Shown: positions 1 to 6,694 of the stretch, piece by piece
Layout: the number at the start of each line of letters is the position of its first letter
How positions within the stretch are numbered: position 1 is the stretch's first letter
From: Acidimicrobiaceae bacterium
Lineage (GTDB): Bacteria > Actinomycetota > Acidimicrobiia > Acidimicrobiales > Palsa-688
Length of the DNA stretch: 12,501 bases
Assembly (NCBI GenBank): GCA_003156795.1
Contig: PMHU01000330.1
Location: 651 to 13,151 of the forward strand
Reading direction: 5' to 3'
Notes under the pieces: generated by a model
What the model was told of the DNA's origin: nothing
Seen by the model: the letters and a program-made list of their open reading frames with translations, nothing else
The model's database searches: none
Made by a program: the position numbers and the translations under genes

Positions 1-382
1 CCCGGCCCATCGGCCGGGTGGCGATGGACTCGTCTCCGGTGAGAACGGTCAGGCCGTCGATGCCCGCCGACCAGCCCGCGAGCAGCCTGATGCCGGTGCC
101 GGAGTTGCCGACATCGACGACCGACTCCGGTTCCTTCAGGCGCGCCGCGCCGCCCTCGACGATGAGGCGGCCATCGCCGTCGCGTTCGGTCGCAGCACCG
201 AACTGCTCGATGGCCCGCCTGGTGGCGAGGACGTCAAGGCCGACCGAAAGACCGGTCAGGCGTGACCGCCCATCCGCCCGGGCCGCCAAGAGCAGGGCCC
301 GATGCGACACGGACTTGTCGCCCGGAACCCTGACCCGACCCCGCACCCCCTGAGGGGAGGGACTGGCGACGAAAGTGGTCAC
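1..382 (-). CDS. aroA: 3-phosphoshikimate 1-carboxyvinyltransferase (EPSP synthase), N-terminal part, cut by window edge
   Basis: EPSP synthase transfers the enolpyruvyl group of PEP to shikimate-3-phosphate, the sixth step of the cytoplasmic shikimate pathway. Only the first 127 residues are present; a full protein is about 420-450. Seen here: PGDKSVSHRALLL at residues 20-32, with the PEP/shikimate-binding Lys at 23 and Arg at 28; GNSGTGIRLLAG at 92-103, the second conserved substrate loop; and GDESIATRPMGR at 116-127, the conserved Arg-Pro-Met segment. The start is GTG at 382-380. Its GTGA overlaps the tyrA stop by 4 bp and there is no Shine-Dalgarno of its own, so translation is probably coupled to tyrA. 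Pairing with tyrA places it in an aromatic amino-acid unit at the end of the scpAB-rluB operon. The identification is secure; the C-terminal two thirds lie outside the window. Confidence 0.95.
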   Translation of the reverse strand, partial: MTTFVASPSPQGVRGRVRVPGDKSVSHRALLLAARADGRSRLTGLSVGLDVLATRRAIEQFGAATERDGDGRLIVEGGAARLKEPESVVDVGNSGTGIRLLAGWSAGIDGLTVLTGDESIATRPMGR

Positions 383-1458
383 GGTCCGAGGGGCCGGAAC
401 GAGCAGCGGAAGTCACGTTCGTGCAGCGCGTCGCGGACCCGCCCGGTGGCGGCGGCGTCGACGACTAGGACGAGGACACCGCGCTGGCCCTCGGCGCTGT
501 GGGCGATCTCCAAGTCGTAGATGTTGATGCCCATCTCGCCGAGCAGGGTAGTCACCTCGGCCAGCACGCCCGGGCGGTCGGGGACGGGCACCCGCACCTC
601 GACGGTGTCCTCGCTGGACGGGACCCCGGCAGGCAGGTTGACCCGCGCTTGGCGGGCCCGCTCGAGCGTCTTCAGCAGAAGGTCACGATCCCCCGTCGCG
701 ACCACCCTGCGCACCTCCCCCAGGGCACCGACGAGGCGGTCCAGCACTTCGAGGATGCCGTCCCGATTCTCGGCGCAGACGTCAGGCCAGATCACGGCGT
801 CGCCTGCCGCGATCCGCGTCATGTCGCGAAACCCGCCGGCGGCCAGACGAAGAAGGGTGGCGTGCTCCAGGGCCGTGTCGGCAGCCAGGTTCATGAGGGT
901 GGCGGCCGTGAGATGGGGCACGTGCGAGACCAACGCGACCATGTCGTCATGGCGCGACGCCGGCAGCTCCACCACGTTGGCGCCGAGCTGGCTGACGACC
1001 GACCTGACCGTCGCGAACGCCACCGGGTCGGTATGGGTGGTCGGGGTCAACACCCAAGTGGCGCCTTCGAACATGTCGGGGTCGGCGCCATCCACGCCCT
1101 CCTGTTCGGACCCAGCCATCGGGTGGCCCCCGACAAAACGAGGGTCCTCGACCCCCTTGACCACGGGTCCCTTGACCCCCGCCACGTCGGTCACGAAGCC
1201 GCCGCCGGATTGCTCGAGAGCCCGGAGGCAGGCCTGGGTCACAGCCCCGGCGGGCGTAGCCACGAAAGTCACCGCAGCATCTGGGTCGGTACCGACTGCG
1301 TCCAGCACCCCGAGCTCTAGGGCCCGGGCCGTGCGGTCCGGGTTGACGTCGGAGCCGGTCACGAACCATTGGCGTCGCCGCAGCCCTAGTCCTATGGAGC
1401 CCCCGATGAGCCCGGTGCCGACGATCTGAGCCCGTTGGCGGGTGCGATCAGCGACCAC
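379..1458 (-). CDS. tyrA: Prephenate dehydrogenase with C-terminal ACT domain
   Basis: TyrA oxidatively decarboxylates prephenate (or arogenate) with NAD(P)+ towards tyrosine. The 359-residue protein has an N-terminal Rossmann fold with GTGLIGGSIG at residues 14-23. The family motifs follow: HPMAGSE at 112-118, SHVPHLTA at 178-185 and GGFRDMTRIA at 208-217. Residues from about 285 to 355 form an ACT domain (VRVPVPDRPGVLAEVTTLL near its start), which in this family usually senses the amino-acid end product, so tyrosine feedback control is likely (inference). The start is GTG at 1458-1456, chosen because the Rossmann strand follows at once; no good Shine-Dalgarno is visible. The stop TGA overlaps the aroA start as GTGA. 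A 72-bp gap separates it from rluB upstream, the largest gap in this operon. Prephenate versus arogenate specificity cannot be read from the sequence by eye. Confidence 0.95.
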   Translation of the reverse strand: MVADRTRQRAQIVGTGLIGGSIGLGLRRRQWFVTGSDVNPDRTARALELGVLDAVGTDPDAAVTFVATPAGAVTQACLRALEQSGGGFVTDVAGVKGPVVKGVEDPRFVGGHPMAGSEQEGVDGADPDMFEGATWVLTPTTHTDPVAFATVRSVVSQLGANVVELPASRHDDMVALVSHVPHLTAATLMNLAADTALEHATLLRLAAGGFRDMTRIAAGDAVIWPDVCAENRDGILEVLDRLVGALGEVRRVVATGDRDLLLKTLERARQARVNLPAGVPSSEDTVEVRVPVPDRPGVLAEVTTLLGEMGINIYDLEIAHSAEGQRGVLVLVVDAAATGRVRDALHERDFRCSFRPLGP

Positions 1459-1530
1459 AGGGCACCAGGTGCTGGCGACTTACACGCGTGCTGGTGGCGG
1501 CGGGCACGGTCCGCCAGCCTAGGTGACCGG
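1459..1530 (-). other. rluB-tyrA intergenic leader with dyad symmetries
   Basis: This 72-bp gap is the largest in the scpA-to-aroA unit. On the minus strand it contains GCTGGCG (1517-1511), which can pair with CGCCAGC (1477-1471). A competing local pair TGGCGG/CCGCCA has a 10-nt loop. There is also an 8-bp palindrome CACGCGTG at 1490-1483 and the palindrome GCACCTGGTGC at 1472-1462, just before the tyrA GTG. There is no T-run and no clear promoter, so a function is not shown. Confidence 0.3.
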
Positions 1531-2310
1531 CTACTTGCGGCTACGCGGCTTTCGGGCTTGGGGGGCGGCCGCGGCCCGCTCCACGGCCCTGACCTCGTCG
1601 GTGGTCAACTCGCGCCACTCGCCCGGGTGCAGAGACCCGATCCGCAGAGGCCCGATGCGGGTCCTGACCAACCTGCGCACCGGGTGCCCGACCGCCTCGC
1701 CCATGCGGCGCACTTGTCGGTTGCGTCCTTCGTGGATGGTGATGCGCAGAGTGCCGTCGCCCACCGTCGACACTCGTGCCGGCGCCGTCATCCCGTCTTC
1801 GAGCTGCACCCCGTTCCGCAGCTGCCGCACGGCTCCCGGTTTGGGCGTGCCGTCGACGATCACGAGGTACTCCTTTTCGACCCCGAAGCTGGGGTGGGTG
1901 AGGCGGTTGGTGAGGTCCCCGTCGTTCGTGAGGAGGATCAGCCCCTCGCTGTCTGCGTCCAAGCGCCCGACCGGGTACACGCGCGGCTCGGTCGGGACCA
2001 TGCTGGTCAACGTGACCCGGCCCTGCGGATCGGAGGCGGTCGAGACCACCCCGGTTGGCTTGTTGACCAGGTAGTAGACCAGACCGGGTTTCACCGCTAT
2101 GGGAATGCCGTCGACGATGACCCGGTCGCGGTTGATGTCCACCCGGCGGCCCAGCTGAGCGGTCTCCCCGTCCACTTCGACCCTCCCCGCCGCGATCAGG
2201 TCCTCACAAGCCCTGCGGCTGCCGATGCCCGCCTGGGCCAGAACCTTTTGCAGCCGTTCACCAACGTGGGATCGACCGTCTTCCGCTTCCGGCGCGGACG
2301 GGGTGGTCAC
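1531..2310 (-). CDS. rluB: RluB/RsuA-family ribosomal large-subunit pseudouridine synthase
   Basis: This family isomerises a specific uridine in rRNA to pseudouridine; RluB acts on 23S rRNA helix 80 in E. coli. The 259-residue protein starts with an S4 RNA-binding domain (about residues 17-63, ERLQKVLAQAGIGSRRACE). The catalytic domain carries VYYLVNKPTGVVST at 78-91 and GRLDADSEGLILLTNDG at 115-131, where Asp118 is the expected nucleophile. A conserved EGRNRQVRRM segment lies at 194-203. The C-terminus is basic (QARKPRSRK). The start is GTG at 2310-2308, and its GTGA overlaps the scpB stop by 4 bp with no separate Shine-Dalgarno, so coupled translation is likely. The scpA-scpB-rluB order is widely conserved in Gram-positive bacteria. 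Family assignment is firm; the exact target uridine is inferred from synteny and length. Confidence 0.93.
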   Translation of the reverse strand: MTTPSAPEAEDGRSHVGERLQKVLAQAGIGSRRACEDLIAAGRVEVDGETAQLGRRVDINRDRVIVDGIPIAVKPGLVYYLVNKPTGVVSTASDPQGRVTLTSMVPTEPRVYPVGRLDADSEGLILLTNDGDLTNRLTHPSFGVEKEYLVIVDGTPKPGAVRQLRNGVQLEDGMTAPARVSTVGDGTLRITIHEGRNRQVRRMGEAVGHPVRRLVRTRIGPLRIGSLHPGEWRELTTDEVRAVERAAAAPQARKPRSRK

Positions 2311-3128
2311 AGGAAAGGGTTGACCTCGCTGCCGTCGGTGCGCTCCGGGTTTTGGGCCTCCATCGCGCCGTACGGGTCGGCGTCGGCAGGGTGGCGGTTG
2401 CGGTCGCGCTCGGCGGGGCCGGCGGCGGCCCGCAGGTCGACACCGTCAGCGGCCCGTAGGTCAAAGGCCTCGCCATGAGGGTCGTCGTCGTCGTGAGGGC
2501 CCTGGTCGTGGTCGTGAGGGCCCTGGTCGTCGTCGGACCCCTCGAGGTCGGCCCCAACCCCGTCATCTCGGTCGGCCCGAAGGCTTCGTTCGAGGGCATC
2601 CATGATCTCCGGGCCGGGCACGAACTGGGCCAGCGGGGGCAGCTGCGAGATGGTGTCGAGGCCCAGACGCTCGAGCAGCAGGGTGGTGGTGCCATACAGG
2701 ACCGCCTGACCCGGCCCGGGATCGCGACCGACTTCCTCCACGAAGCCTCTGGTTTGAAGGGTGCGGATGACGCCGTCGGCGTTGACACCCCGGATGGAAG
2801 CGACTTGAGCCCTGGAAACCGGTTGCTTGTAGGCAACGATGGCGAGCGTCTCGAGGGCGGCGGCCGACATGCGCGCTGATTGGCTTTCGAGCACGAACCG
2901 CTCGACGTAAGGCGCCAGGTCGGCGTGGCTCTGGAATCGGTACCCGCCGGCTACTCGCACCAGATCGAAGCCCCGGTCGTCCGTGCGATAGGCGTCGGCC
3001 AGGTCGCGGCAAAGGTCCTCAATCCGCCCAGGTGGGACTTCCAGCAGTTGAGCGAGCAGGTGGGGCGCCACCGGCTCCTCGGCGACCATGAGGATCGCTT
3101 CTATGGCCCTCGCTTCCTCCGATGCCAT
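2307..3128 (-). CDS. scpB: Segregation and condensation protein B, with a long His/Asp-rich C-terminal tail
   Basis: ScpB is the winged-helix (kite) subunit that binds ScpA and, with SMC, forms the bacterial condensin that organises and segregates the chromosome. The 273-residue protein has two winged-helix domains: about residues 5-78 (EEARAIEAILMVAEEPV) and 85-170. The hallmark LAIVAYKQPVSRAQVASIRG lies at 95-114, followed by DGVIRTLQTRGFVEEVGR. Homologues usually end near residue 180-200. Here a tail of about 90 residues follows. It holds DQGPHDHDQGPHDDDDPHGE at 201-220, a DLRAADG/DLRAAAG doublet at 223-237, and a polar end. The start is ATG at 3128, 3 bp after the scpA stop, with an AGGG about 7 bp upstream. 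The core call is secure; the tail looks disordered, acidic and His-rich, and its role is unknown. Confidence 0.95.
   Translation of the reverse strand: MASEEARAIEAILMVAEEPVAPHLLAQLLEVPPGRIEDLCRDLADAYRTDDRGFDLVRVAGGYRFQSHADLAPYVERFVLESQSARMSAAALETLAIVAYKQPVSRAQVASIRGVNADGVIRTLQTRGFVEEVGRDPGPGQAVLYGTTTLLLERLGLDTISQLPPLAQFVPGPEIMDALERSLRADRDDGVGADLEGSDDDQGPHDHDQGPHDDDDPHGEAFDLRAADGVDLRAAAGPAERDRNRHPADADPYGAMEAQNPERTDGSEVNPFL
2490..2530 (-). repeat. Two 20-bp direct repeats, 21-bp period, in the scpB tail
   Basis: The same 20 bases (gtcgtgagggccctggtcgt on the plus strand) occur at 2490-2509 and 2511-2530. They are in frame with scpB and encode the heptad-like unit DQGPHDH/DQGPHDD. A degenerate remnant of the unit follows towards 2474. 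The identical DNA suggests recent in-frame duplication by slippage. Confidence 0.85.
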
Positions 3129-3131
3129 CGA

Positions 3132-3923
3132 TCAGCCCTGGTACTCCTCGACCAGGTCGATCACGGTGTCCTCGTGGCCGGCGCCTTCGCCGTCGCCCAG
3201 CCAGATCACGTGCAGATCGGCGAACCTGGTTGCTTGTTCCAAGTCGACGAGGCCCTGCTTGTACAGCTCGAGTACGGCCAGAAAACGGACGATCACCTCG
3301 AGCCTCGCACCGAGACTCGCAGTCAGCCGGGAAAAGGAGATGCGGCCGACTCGAGGAAGCTCCTCGAGGAGCTCCTCGACGGCGTCGCGCACGCTGGCCC
3401 GGACGGGTGCAACGTGGTCGAGCAGCAACCGGGTCTGTGGCTTTGGTGCCAGGAGTGACTGCATCACGTCGCGAAGTCGCTCTGGCGTCACGCCTTCCAT
3501 GACATCGGGCGTCAGATCCAGGTAGCGATCCTCGAGACCCGCCACCCTCGGATACGACCGGCCGGCCTTTTCCATGATGCGGTGCAAGGCGTTGGCCGCG
3601 TCCTTGAACGTCTTGCATTCGAGCAGCCGCGCCAACAGCAGGTCGCGCTCCTCCCACAGCGCCAGCTCCTCTTCCGGCTCGACGTCGTCACGGCCAGGTA
3701 GCAAGCGCCGGGCCTTGAGCTCGAGCAGCACCGACGCGATGAGGAGGAACTCCGTCGCCACTTCCAAATCCAGGCCGGCCCTCATTTCGACGAGGGTGGT
3801 CACGTAGCTGTCGACGATGTCCGATAGAGAGACTTCCCACAAGTCGACCTGCTGGCGGGTTATCAGATGCAGCAATAGGTCGAACGGGCCCTCGAACACC
3901 GGGGTCGTCACCGTGTAGGGCAC
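3132..3923 (-). CDS. scpA: Segregation and condensation protein A (kleisin)
   Basis: ScpA is the kleisin that bridges the SMC heads and recruits ScpB in the condensin complex. The 263-residue protein has the family opening FEGPFDLLLHLI at residues 10-21. Next come LLIASVLLELKARRLLP at 60-76, a mid-protein acidic helical region, and the C-terminal winged helix that contacts SMC (FLAVLELYKQGLVDLEQATR at 214-233). The start is GTG at 3923-3921, giving VPYTVTTPVFEGPFD. The same frame stays open to 4004, but those 27 extra codons would overlap trpS and do not resemble ScpA. A TATTGT box ends 6 nt before the GTG and there is no Shine-Dalgarno, so a leaderless mRNA is likely. It is the first gene of the scpA-scpB-rluB-tyrA-aroA unit. 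Identification is secure. Confidence 0.95.
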   Translation of the reverse strand: MPYTVTTPVFEGPFDLLLHLITRQQVDLWEVSLSDIVDSYVTTLVEMRAGLDLEVATEFLLIASVLLELKARRLLPGRDDVEPEEELALWEERDLLLARLLECKTFKDAANALHRIMEKAGRSYPRVAGLEDRYLDLTPDVMEGVTPERLRDVMQSLLAPKPQTRLLLDHVAPVRASVRDAVEELLEELPRVGRISFSRLTASLGARLEVIVRFLAVLELYKQGLVDLEQATRFADLHVIWLGDGEGAGHEDTVIDLVEEYQG

Positions 3924-3929
3924 GGCACA

Positions 3930-3935
3930 ACAATA
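3930..3935 (-). promoter_or_regulatory. Putative -10 box for leaderless scpA mRNA
   Basis: On the minus strand, TATTGT (fits the actinobacterial TANNNT) is followed by the six bases TGTGCC and then the scpA GTG. That spacing puts the transcription start on or next to the start codon. No clear -35 hexamer is visible about 17 bp upstream, as is common for such promoters in this phylum. Confidence 0.55.
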
Positions 3936-3961
3936 CCGGCGGGGCCCTCGGCGACCGGACA

Positions 3962-3967
3962 TACCAT
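3962..3967 (+). promoter_or_regulatory. Putative -10 box for leaderless trpS mRNA
   Basis: TACCAT fits TANNNT and is separated by the six bases GGCTCC from the trpS GTG at 3974. No Shine-Dalgarno lies between them. The arrangement mirrors that of scpA on the other strand; the two boxes are 26 bp apart. No clear -35 is visible. Confidence 0.55.
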
Positions 3968-3973
3968 GGCTCC

Positions 3974-4978
3974 GTGAGCAGAGTATTTTCCGGTATCCAG
4001 CCAACCGGTGAGCCGCACCTCGGCAATCTCCTGGGCGCGGTGCGGTGGTGGATAGCCGACCAGCGCCAGGGCGACTGCTTCTACTGCGTGGTCGATCTGC
4101 ACGCTTTGACGATCCCCGGGGACCCGGCGGAGCTGAGAAACGGGACGCTTACGATGGCCACCCTGCTCCTGGCGGCCGGACTCGATCCCGAGGCCTGCAC
4201 CCTGTTCGTGCAAAGCCACGTCCCCGCGCACACGCAGCTGGCCTGGCTCCTCGAATGCACGGCGAGCGTGGGTGAGCTGCGCCGGATGACCCAGTTCAAG
4301 GACAAGTCGGCGCGCGGCGGGGAGGAGGCGGCCCGGGCCGGCCTGTTTACCTATCCGGTGTTGATGGCCGCCGACATCCTCTTGTACGACACCGACCGAG
4401 TGCCCGTCGGGGACGACCAGCGCCAACACCTCGAGCTGACGCGAGACCTGGCCCAACGGTTCAACAGCCGCTACGGAGAGACGTTCGTGGTGCCGGAAGC
4501 TTCGATACCGCCTGCGGGACGCGGGGACCGGATCATGGACTTGCAGGATCCCGATAAGAAGATGTCCAAGTCGAGTGAATCCGCCCAAGGGACCATCGGG
4601 CTGTTCGACGACCCCAAGACGATCGAGCGCAAGGTCAAGCGGGCCGTGACTGACGCCGACGACGGCCCCGATGCGGTTCGCTACCACCCCGCCACCAAGC
4701 CAGGTGTGTCCAACCTGGTGGAACTCCTGGCGACGATCCAAGGTCGCCGCCCGGAGGACGTGGCCGCTGACTACACCCGGTACGGCGCTTTGAAGGCCGA
4801 CCTGGCCGAAGCCATCATCGCCCTCGTCGAACCGATCCAGGTCGCTTACAGGTCGCTCGCCTCCGAACCGGGGTCGGTCGACGCGGTCTTGCGGTCTGGG
4901 GCCAAGCGGGCCGAGGGAGTGGCCCGGGCCACCCTCGCCCGAGCCTACGAAGCCGTCGGGCTCACCCTGCCTACCTGA
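3974..4978 (+). CDS. trpS: Tryptophanyl-tRNA synthetase
   Basis: TrpRS charges tRNA-Trp with tryptophan using ATP. The 334-residue protein has the usual length of the bacterial class Ic enzyme. The HIGH-type motif is in GIQPTGEPHLGNLLGA at residues 7-22. The tryptophan-binding segment is YPVLMAADILLYDTDRVPVG at 127-146, followed by DDQRQHLELTRDLAQRFN. The KMSKS loop is KMSKS at 196-200 in DPDKKMSKSSES. The start is GTG at 3974. An ATG at 3966 opens only a four-codon frame (M-A-P-stop) whose TGA overlaps this GTG. It is the only plus-strand gene in the window, divergent from scpA and convergent with the HD-domain gene 47 bp downstream. No strong hairpin plus T-run terminator is visible in that gap. 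Confidence 0.97.
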   Translation: MSRVFSGIQPTGEPHLGNLLGAVRWWIADQRQGDCFYCVVDLHALTIPGDPAELRNGTLTMATLLLAAGLDPEACTLFVQSHVPAHTQLAWLLECTASVGELRRMTQFKDKSARGGEEAARAGLFTYPVLMAADILLYDTDRVPVGDDQRQHLELTRDLAQRFNSRYGETFVVPEASIPPAGRGDRIMDLQDPDKKMSKSSESAQGTIGLFDDPKTIERKVKRAVTDADDGPDAVRYHPATKPGVSNLVELLATIQGRRPEDVAADYTRYGALKADLAEAIIALVEPIQVAYRSLASEPGSVDAVLRSGAKRAEGVARATLARAYEAVGLTLPT

Positions 4979-5025
4979 CCACCCTGTCCGGTACCGCTCG
5001 CCTGGCTCGCCCCGGCTGGCCCGGA

Positions 5026-5574
5026 TCAGTCGTCGTCGGCGTCCTTGAGGATGCGCCCTACGGCGGAGTCGACGGTCCAACGGTCCGGGGGCAGGTGATG
5101 TTCGCCAGCCCAGGCGACCACTAGCGGGTCACTTCCGGCCTCCCCGAGGATTCGGGCGCCGATCTGGTCGTGGCTGACGTATTGCCCGAACCGCTTCCTC
5201 AGACCGTTCTCGTTCTCCGCCCAGCTCGCCACCCGCTCGCGGTCATAGCCCATGGCGACGAGGGTGGCGGCCACCCTGGCGAAGGTACCGAAGCCCGATT
5301 CCACTTTGCCGGAATCGTGCAGAAGGGCAGCCACGATCGCGGCCCTCGAAACACCGGCGCCGTCCGCGTTGCCGAGCGCAGCCGCCGCCCGATGGGCCAC
5401 CGCCACCGCGTGGCGGCGGTCCGGTCCCGACATGCGCGCCCAGATCTCCTGCTCGCGGGGCGTCAGCCATCGACGGGCCCACGACTCCCCGGCGACGTCC
5501 GGGCCGCCTGGCCACAGCGACCCCGCGAAGCGGCCGGCCAGGTGACCGAATGATCCGAATGCCGTGGTGTTCAC
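5026..5574 (-). CDS. HD-domain metal-dependent phosphohydrolase-like protein
   Basis: HD-superfamily proteins usually hydrolyse phosphate esters of nucleotides or other metabolites with a bound metal pair. The substrate here is unknown. The 182-residue protein has a likely metal-ligand set: His55 (DRRHAVAVAHRA), the HD doublet His86-Asp87 (ALLHDSGK), His135 (YVSHDQIGARIL) and His159/His160 (WAGEHHLPPD). No signal peptide or clear membrane segment is seen. I chose GTG at 5574-5572, which overlaps the M50 stop as GTGA. The frame is open up to 5697, but the extra 41 codons are Pro/Arg-rich and overlap the protease gene, as expected of shadow sequence. It is probably co-translated with the M50 gene and converges on trpS. 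The domain call is good; the physiological role is not known. Confidence 0.82.
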   Translation of the reverse strand: MNTTAFGSFGHLAGRFAGSLWPGGPDVAGESWARRWLTPREQEIWARMSGPDRRHAVAVAHRAAAALGNADGAGVSRAAIVAALLHDSGKVESGFGTFARVAATLVAMGYDRERVASWAENENGLRKRFGQYVSHDQIGARILGEAGSDPLVVAWAGEHHLPPDRWTVDSAVGRILKDADDD

Positions 5575-6287
5575 GACGCCACCATGCGGGCGAAGGCCCT
5601 CTCGGCCGGTCCGAAAACGTGAAGGAGGAAGCGGCCGGGATCGAGGAGCACGAGGACCAGGAGGATCGGCATGGCAACCCGGGTCAAAGTGTACCAATGG
5701 GTCAGGGCAGACGGCGGCAGCAGTCGGGCGATCACGGCCGACCCGTCAAGCGGGGGTATCGGCAGGGCGTTGAACACGGCGAGGGTCACGTTAACGAACC
5801 CGAATAGGAACAGGGCGTGATCACCCACGCTCGGGAAAAACAGGTAAGCCAGGCCACGGGGATGGAGCAGGTGTAACGCCACCACCGACAGGCCCGCCAG
5901 AAGCAGGTTCGTGGCCGGACCGGCCAAGCTGACGAGGAGGGCATCGTTGCGGGGGTGACGCATGCGTGACGGGTTGATGGGAACCGGCTTGGCGTACCCG
6001 AACACCCCGTAACCGGCCAGCGCAAGGATCGCGGGCAGCACGATCGTGCCCAGCGGGTCGATGTGTCGAATCGGATTCAGCGTGATCCGCCCGGCGCGCT
6101 TGGCGGTGTCGTCGCCGAACCCGAGGGCCGCCACCCCGTGGGCCAGTTCGTGCAGGATGATGGCCGGGACGACCACGGCGAAGAGGAGCAGCGTCGTGGA
6201 ATTGAAGGCGTGGCGTATGGAGTAGAGCGCGATGAGGATCAGCCCGATCACGAGCCAAGTTCCAGGGTCCCGGTAGGGCTTCCTCAC
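5571..6287 (-). CDS. M50 (site-2 protease) family membrane metalloprotease
   Basis: This family (SpoIVFB-like, subfamily M50B by resemblance) cleaves membrane proteins within the lipid bilayer using zinc. With a GTG start at 6287 the protein has 238 residues. It has several hydrophobic helices: a first one at about 11-22, a second carrying HELAH at 46-50 (two zinc His and the catalytic Glu), and later ones near 75-95, 114-140 and 155-175. The third zinc ligand is the Asp of NALPIPPLDGS (about residue 181). GRITLNPIRHIDPLGTI after HELAH is typical of the family. The start is uncertain: the frame runs open into the preceding gene, with GTG at 6368 or 6446 as alternatives that overlap it, and 6287 has only a weak, too-close AAGG. 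The substrate is unknown. Confidence 0.88.
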   Translation of the reverse strand: MRKPYRDPGTWLVIGLILIALYSIRHAFNSTTLLLFAVVVPAIILHELAHGVAALGFGDDTAKRAGRITLNPIRHIDPLGTIVLPAILALAGYGVFGYAKPVPINPSRMRHPRNDALLVSLAGPATNLLLAGLSVVALHLLHPRGLAYLFFPSVGDHALFLFGFVNVTLAVFNALPIPPLDGSAVIARLLPPSALTHWYTLTRVAMPILLVLVLLDPGRFLLHVFGPAERAFARMVAS

Positions 6288-6339
6288 GCCCTTGACGTTC
6301 AGGATGGCAGCCCCGCCGCGAGCGACGTAGTGGCGTGGT

Positions 6340-6687
6340 CTAACGCCGACTGGCCGCGGTCGCGGCACAGTCGATGCACAGGCGGGCCTCCGGGCGGGCC
6401 TCCAGCCTGGCCGGTGTGATCTGCTTTCCGCAGTTCTCGCACACACCGAAGCGATCGGTGCCGAGCTTCTCGAGGGCGTGTTCGACCTCTCGCAGACCTT
6501 CTACCAGCTTGGTCACCAAAGCCTCATTTTCGCCACGCTCGGCGGTCACCTGGCTCGAGTCGGCGAAGTTTGGGTCATAGTCCAAGCCTTTGGCACCATG
6601 CCCGAGCTCGGCTAGCTGGCCGCGTAGGGATTCGCGCTCCTCTTCGAGCGTCGCCCGCAGGCTCTGGATCGTCGCGTCAGCTGCCAT
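6340..6687 (-). CDS. DksA/TraR-family C4 zinc-finger protein
   Basis: DksA/TraR proteins bind RNA polymerase through its secondary channel and tune transcription, often together with ppGpp. Small actinobacterial members are less well understood. The 115-residue protein opens with a predicted coiled coil (about residues 5-30, LRATLEEERESLRGQLAEL). An acidic segment follows (DYDPNFADSSQVTAERGE, 37-54), then a second helix, then the zinc finger CENC at 83-86 and CIDC at 104-107, a four-Cys site. The start is ATG at 6687. Further in-frame codons reach into the Nudix gene but do not resemble the family. A TACACT box ends 7 nt before the ATG with no Shine-Dalgarno, so a leaderless mRNA is likely. 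Whether it acts like true DksA cannot be told from the sequence. Confidence 0.88.
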   Translation of the reverse strand: MAADATIQSLRATLEEERESLRGQLAELGHGAKGLDYDPNFADSSQVTAERGENEALVTKLVEGLREVEHALEKLGTDRFGVCENCGKQITPARLEARPEARLCIDCAATAASRR

Positions 6688-6694
6688 TGAACCG

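Noticed and set aside
499..1429. Two long plus-strand frames (273 and 302 codons) opposite tyrA
   Set aside because: They are shadows of tyrA in high-GC sequence: Arg/Ser/Ala/Pro-rich or low in hydrophobic order, no known domain, no ribosome-binding site.
1438..1507. A 19-codon upstream frame starting at GTG in the rluB-tyrA gap and running into tyrA, as a possible attenuator peptide
   Set aside because: It contains no Tyr, Phe or Trp codon, has no ribosome-binding site and no terminator hairpin with a T-run follows.
3365..3378. A perfect palindrome cgaggagctcctcg within scpA
   Set aside because: It encodes the Glu/Leu-rich helix VEELLEEL; repeated GAG/CTC codons give such symmetry by chance.
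4979..5025. A terminator between the convergent trpS and HD genes
   Set aside because: Only a 4-bp CCGG pairing and a GGTACC site are present, with no T-run on either strand; not enough to call.
3908..5080. A 390-codon open frame on the minus strand, antisense to trpS
   Set aside because: trpS has all family motifs over its full length. The antisense product resembles no family I recognise, and long antisense frames are expected in DNA this GC-rich.
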